From CAZNQW01 sp964575225 (GTDB lineage: Bacteria; Chloroflexota; Anaerolineae; JAAYZQ01), in the NCBI GenBank assembly GCA_964575225.1, contig CAZNQW010000243.1:1-5811 (forward strand): a stretch of DNA of 5,811 nt. Direction: 5' to 3'. This document shows, piece after piece, positions 4,381-5,811 of this stretch. A program made the translations under genes and the position numbers. Under the pieces are notes generated by a model, which worked only from the letters and a program-made list of their open reading frames with translations, did not search any database and was not told the origin of the DNA. Numbering within the stretch: the stretch's first letter is position 1; the number at the start of each line of letters is the position of its first letter.

Positions 4381-5715
4381 ATGGCAGAAGAGCAGCAAGA
4401 CACAGCGCAGAGCGAGATTCAACGCATCATCGAGGCGGCGGCCAAGCTGGGCGTCGAGGTGGACGAGAGCGACGCCACCCAATGGCTGACGGCCGTTTCA
4501 GGTTCGCAGACCAGCCCCGGCGATTTCGCCGTCGATGCCCGCAGCGGCATTTACGGGCACAAGATCACCCTCTTGGATTTCGATCCCGAGACGCTGGAGC
4601 ACTATCGGCGCTTGGCATCCATTGTCGAAATCCCCGACCGGCCCCAGGTAGAGACGGCGCTCTCGCTGTCGGGCAGCGCCGCCCAATCCAAGGTGCAGTT
4701 GTTCCCCGGCGACGCCGATTTCTTTGAGCGGGTGAACATCCACACCCCCACGCGGGAGGAAGCCTGCTCGCTGTTGGGCAGGGTGCTGCGCGAAAAGGCC
4801 CTGGCTCAGTTCCAGGGCGAGAACTTTGAACTGGTCGAAGTCAAGTGGGGGACCTTTCAGGAGACGGTCGTCCGCGACGGCGTCGAGATCGCTGCCGGCA
4901 AGTCGATCGGCTGGAATGCCCAAGAAGTGGCCGATGGCAAGTTCGAGGTCTTTACCCCCGAAGGCGAAGCCATGACCATCGATTGGGACTATGGCAGCCA
5001 CGAGCCCGGTTGGTGCAAGCTGGATTGGGTCATTGCCGACCCGGAAAAGGGGCGGGTGGTCCATGCCAGCAATATGCTGGACGTGACCTGGGAGACGCCC
5101 GAAGGCGAGATCGTGCCCCTGGACGGCTTTTTGGATCCCTACTTCCAGGAGGTCTATCTGGATGCCGGGTCGATCCCCCTGTTCACCAAGATCGTCAAGG
5201 AGCTATCGCCCAATGCGCTGCGCGACTATGTGGGCCAGTTGGAGGGCGAGGTGGCCAAGTACAGTGTGCGCGATCCCCGGAACTATGGCAAGGTCGCCAA
5301 GCGGCTGTACAACATCTTTCGCCTGACGGGGCGCTGGTCCGAAGCGGCCTTTATCCGCGAGCTGTTCGACGAGCCTGCGGCGTTGCTCTATCAGGTGGCG
5401 GCGCTGATCGACACCGTCGACGAGGCCATTCACCAGGGAGAGTCGTTGGATATGGACACCATTGTCAAGCAGGTCGATTCGCTGGTGCTGACGGTGGTGC
5501 GGGTGTGCGAGGGGCCGGAGGAGACACAGATTGTCGAGGCGTTGCTCAAGCTGCGGGACGACCTGACGGGCCGCGAGGACCTGGAGGTCGAGGAGCGCGC
5601 CGAGCTTCTGAGCCGTTCCTATGCCCAGGTGGGCCGGCTGGTCAACGAGTATTTCGAGGCGCGGCTGTCCCTGCTGCCCGAGATCGTGGACTATGTGCAG
5701 TCGCTCCAGCGGTAA
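4381..5715 (+). CDS. Putative nucleotidyltransferase-fold protein of unknown function
   Basis: I do not recognise a named family. The 444-aa product is soluble and acidic, with no signal peptide or membrane segment. Residues 97-114 (SGSAAQSKVQLFPGDADF) fit the polymerase-beta-like nucleotidyltransferase pattern hG[GS]-x(9-13)-Dh[DE]h: G98-S99, then D111 and D113. The segment WCKLDWVIAD (211-220) ends the same half and offers D215 as a candidate third metal-binding carboxylate. It is followed by GRVVHASNMLDV, much like the strand order in such folds. The C-terminal part (about 265-444) is helical, including NYGKVAKRLYNIFRLTG (301-317), a Lys/Arg-rich helix of the sort that follows the catalytic core in some nucleotidyltransferases. 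Whether it is active, and on what substrate, cannot be read from sequence. The zinc-ribbon membrane protein gene lies just upstream in the same direction. An inactive fold or a coincidental motif remains possible. Confidence 0.85.
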   Translation: MAEEQQDTAQSEIQRIIEAAAKLGVEVDESDATQWLTAVSGSQTSPGDFAVDARSGIYGHKITLLDFDPETLEHYRRLASIVEIPDRPQVETALSLSGSAAQSKVQLFPGDADFFERVNIHTPTREEACSLLGRVLREKALAQFQGENFELVEVKWGTFQETVVRDGVEIAAGKSIGWNAQEVADGKFEVFTPEGEAMTIDWDYGSHEPGWCKLDWVIADPEKGRVVHASNMLDVTWETPEGEIVPLDGFLDPYFQEVYLDAGSIPLFTKIVKELSPNALRDYVGQLEGEVAKYSVRDPRNYGKVAKRLYNIFRLTGRWSEAAFIRELFDEPAALLYQVAALIDTVDEAIHQGESLDMDTIVKQVDSLVLTVVRVCEGPEETQIVEALLKLRDDLTGREDLEVEERAELLSRSYAQVGRLVNEYFEARLSLLPEIVDYVQSLQR

Positions 5716-5758
5716 GCGGCCGGTATCGTCACCCGAGGCGTCACCCCCGCCGCCTACC

Positions 5759-5811
5759 CCGTCACCCCCGTGAAAACGGGGGTCCACCCCCTGGCGTCAT
5801 ACGGTGGATGC
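5759..5811 (+). repeat. REPIN-like element, copy 3, cut by window end
   Basis: The left 30-bp unit (5759-5788) is identical to those at 3474 and 3573. The 14-bp spacer is diverged but the same length, and nine bases of the right unit (GGTGGATGC) are present before the window ends. It starts 44 nt after the stop of the nucleotidyltransferase-like gene. A weak AGGCG...CGCCT inverted repeat (5736-5755) sits just upstream, and partial heads CGTCACCC occur at 5727 and 5739. Confidence 0.75.

Overview
The window is GC-rich bacterial chromosomal DNA holding four intact genes and, between them, intergenic spacers packed with short palindromic repeats. I see no phage, IS element, CRISPR array, rRNA or tRNA. 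The protein styles (a Lys-type pyrimidine-nucleoside phosphorylase, a folate-dependent TrmFO, a triple zinc-ribbon membrane protein) and the repeat-rich spacers suggest a Chloroflexota-like bacterium. That is an impression from memory and was not tested by any search.

Layout. 1-292: spacer with a solo REP-like unit, a GC-rich hairpin that could be a terminator, and about 180 nt (109-292) in which I see nothing I can name. 293-1597 (minus): pyrimidine-nucleoside phosphorylase (pdp). 1598-1946: divergent spacer with candidate promoters in both directions that overlap at their -35 boxes, followed by three palindromes. 1947-3287 (plus): trmFO. 3288-3710: 423-nt spacer with two simple inverted repeats, a hairpin, and two 74-bp REPIN-like elements set exactly 99 bp apart. 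3711-4253 (plus): small protein with three zinc-ribbon modules, a charged helical stretch and a C-terminal membrane anchor. 4381-5715 (plus): 444-aa protein of unknown role that carries a nucleotidyltransferase-fold signature. 5716-5811: spacer holding a third REPIN-like copy cut off by the window end.

How the genes relate. Pdp (nucleoside salvage) and TrmFO (tRNA m5U54 formation) are housekeeping enzymes that share only the divergent promoter region. The zinc-ribbon gene and the nucleotidyltransferase-like gene run in the same direction, 127 nt apart, with no terminator visible between them. They may be co-transcribed and are the least explained part of the window.

The clearest structural signal outside the genes is a modular repeat. 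A 30-bp unit with an internal hairpin occurs alone (38-67, 1777-1806) or as an inverted pair (3474-3547, 3573-3646, 5759 to the window end). Each occurrence is preceded closely by a different small hairpin.
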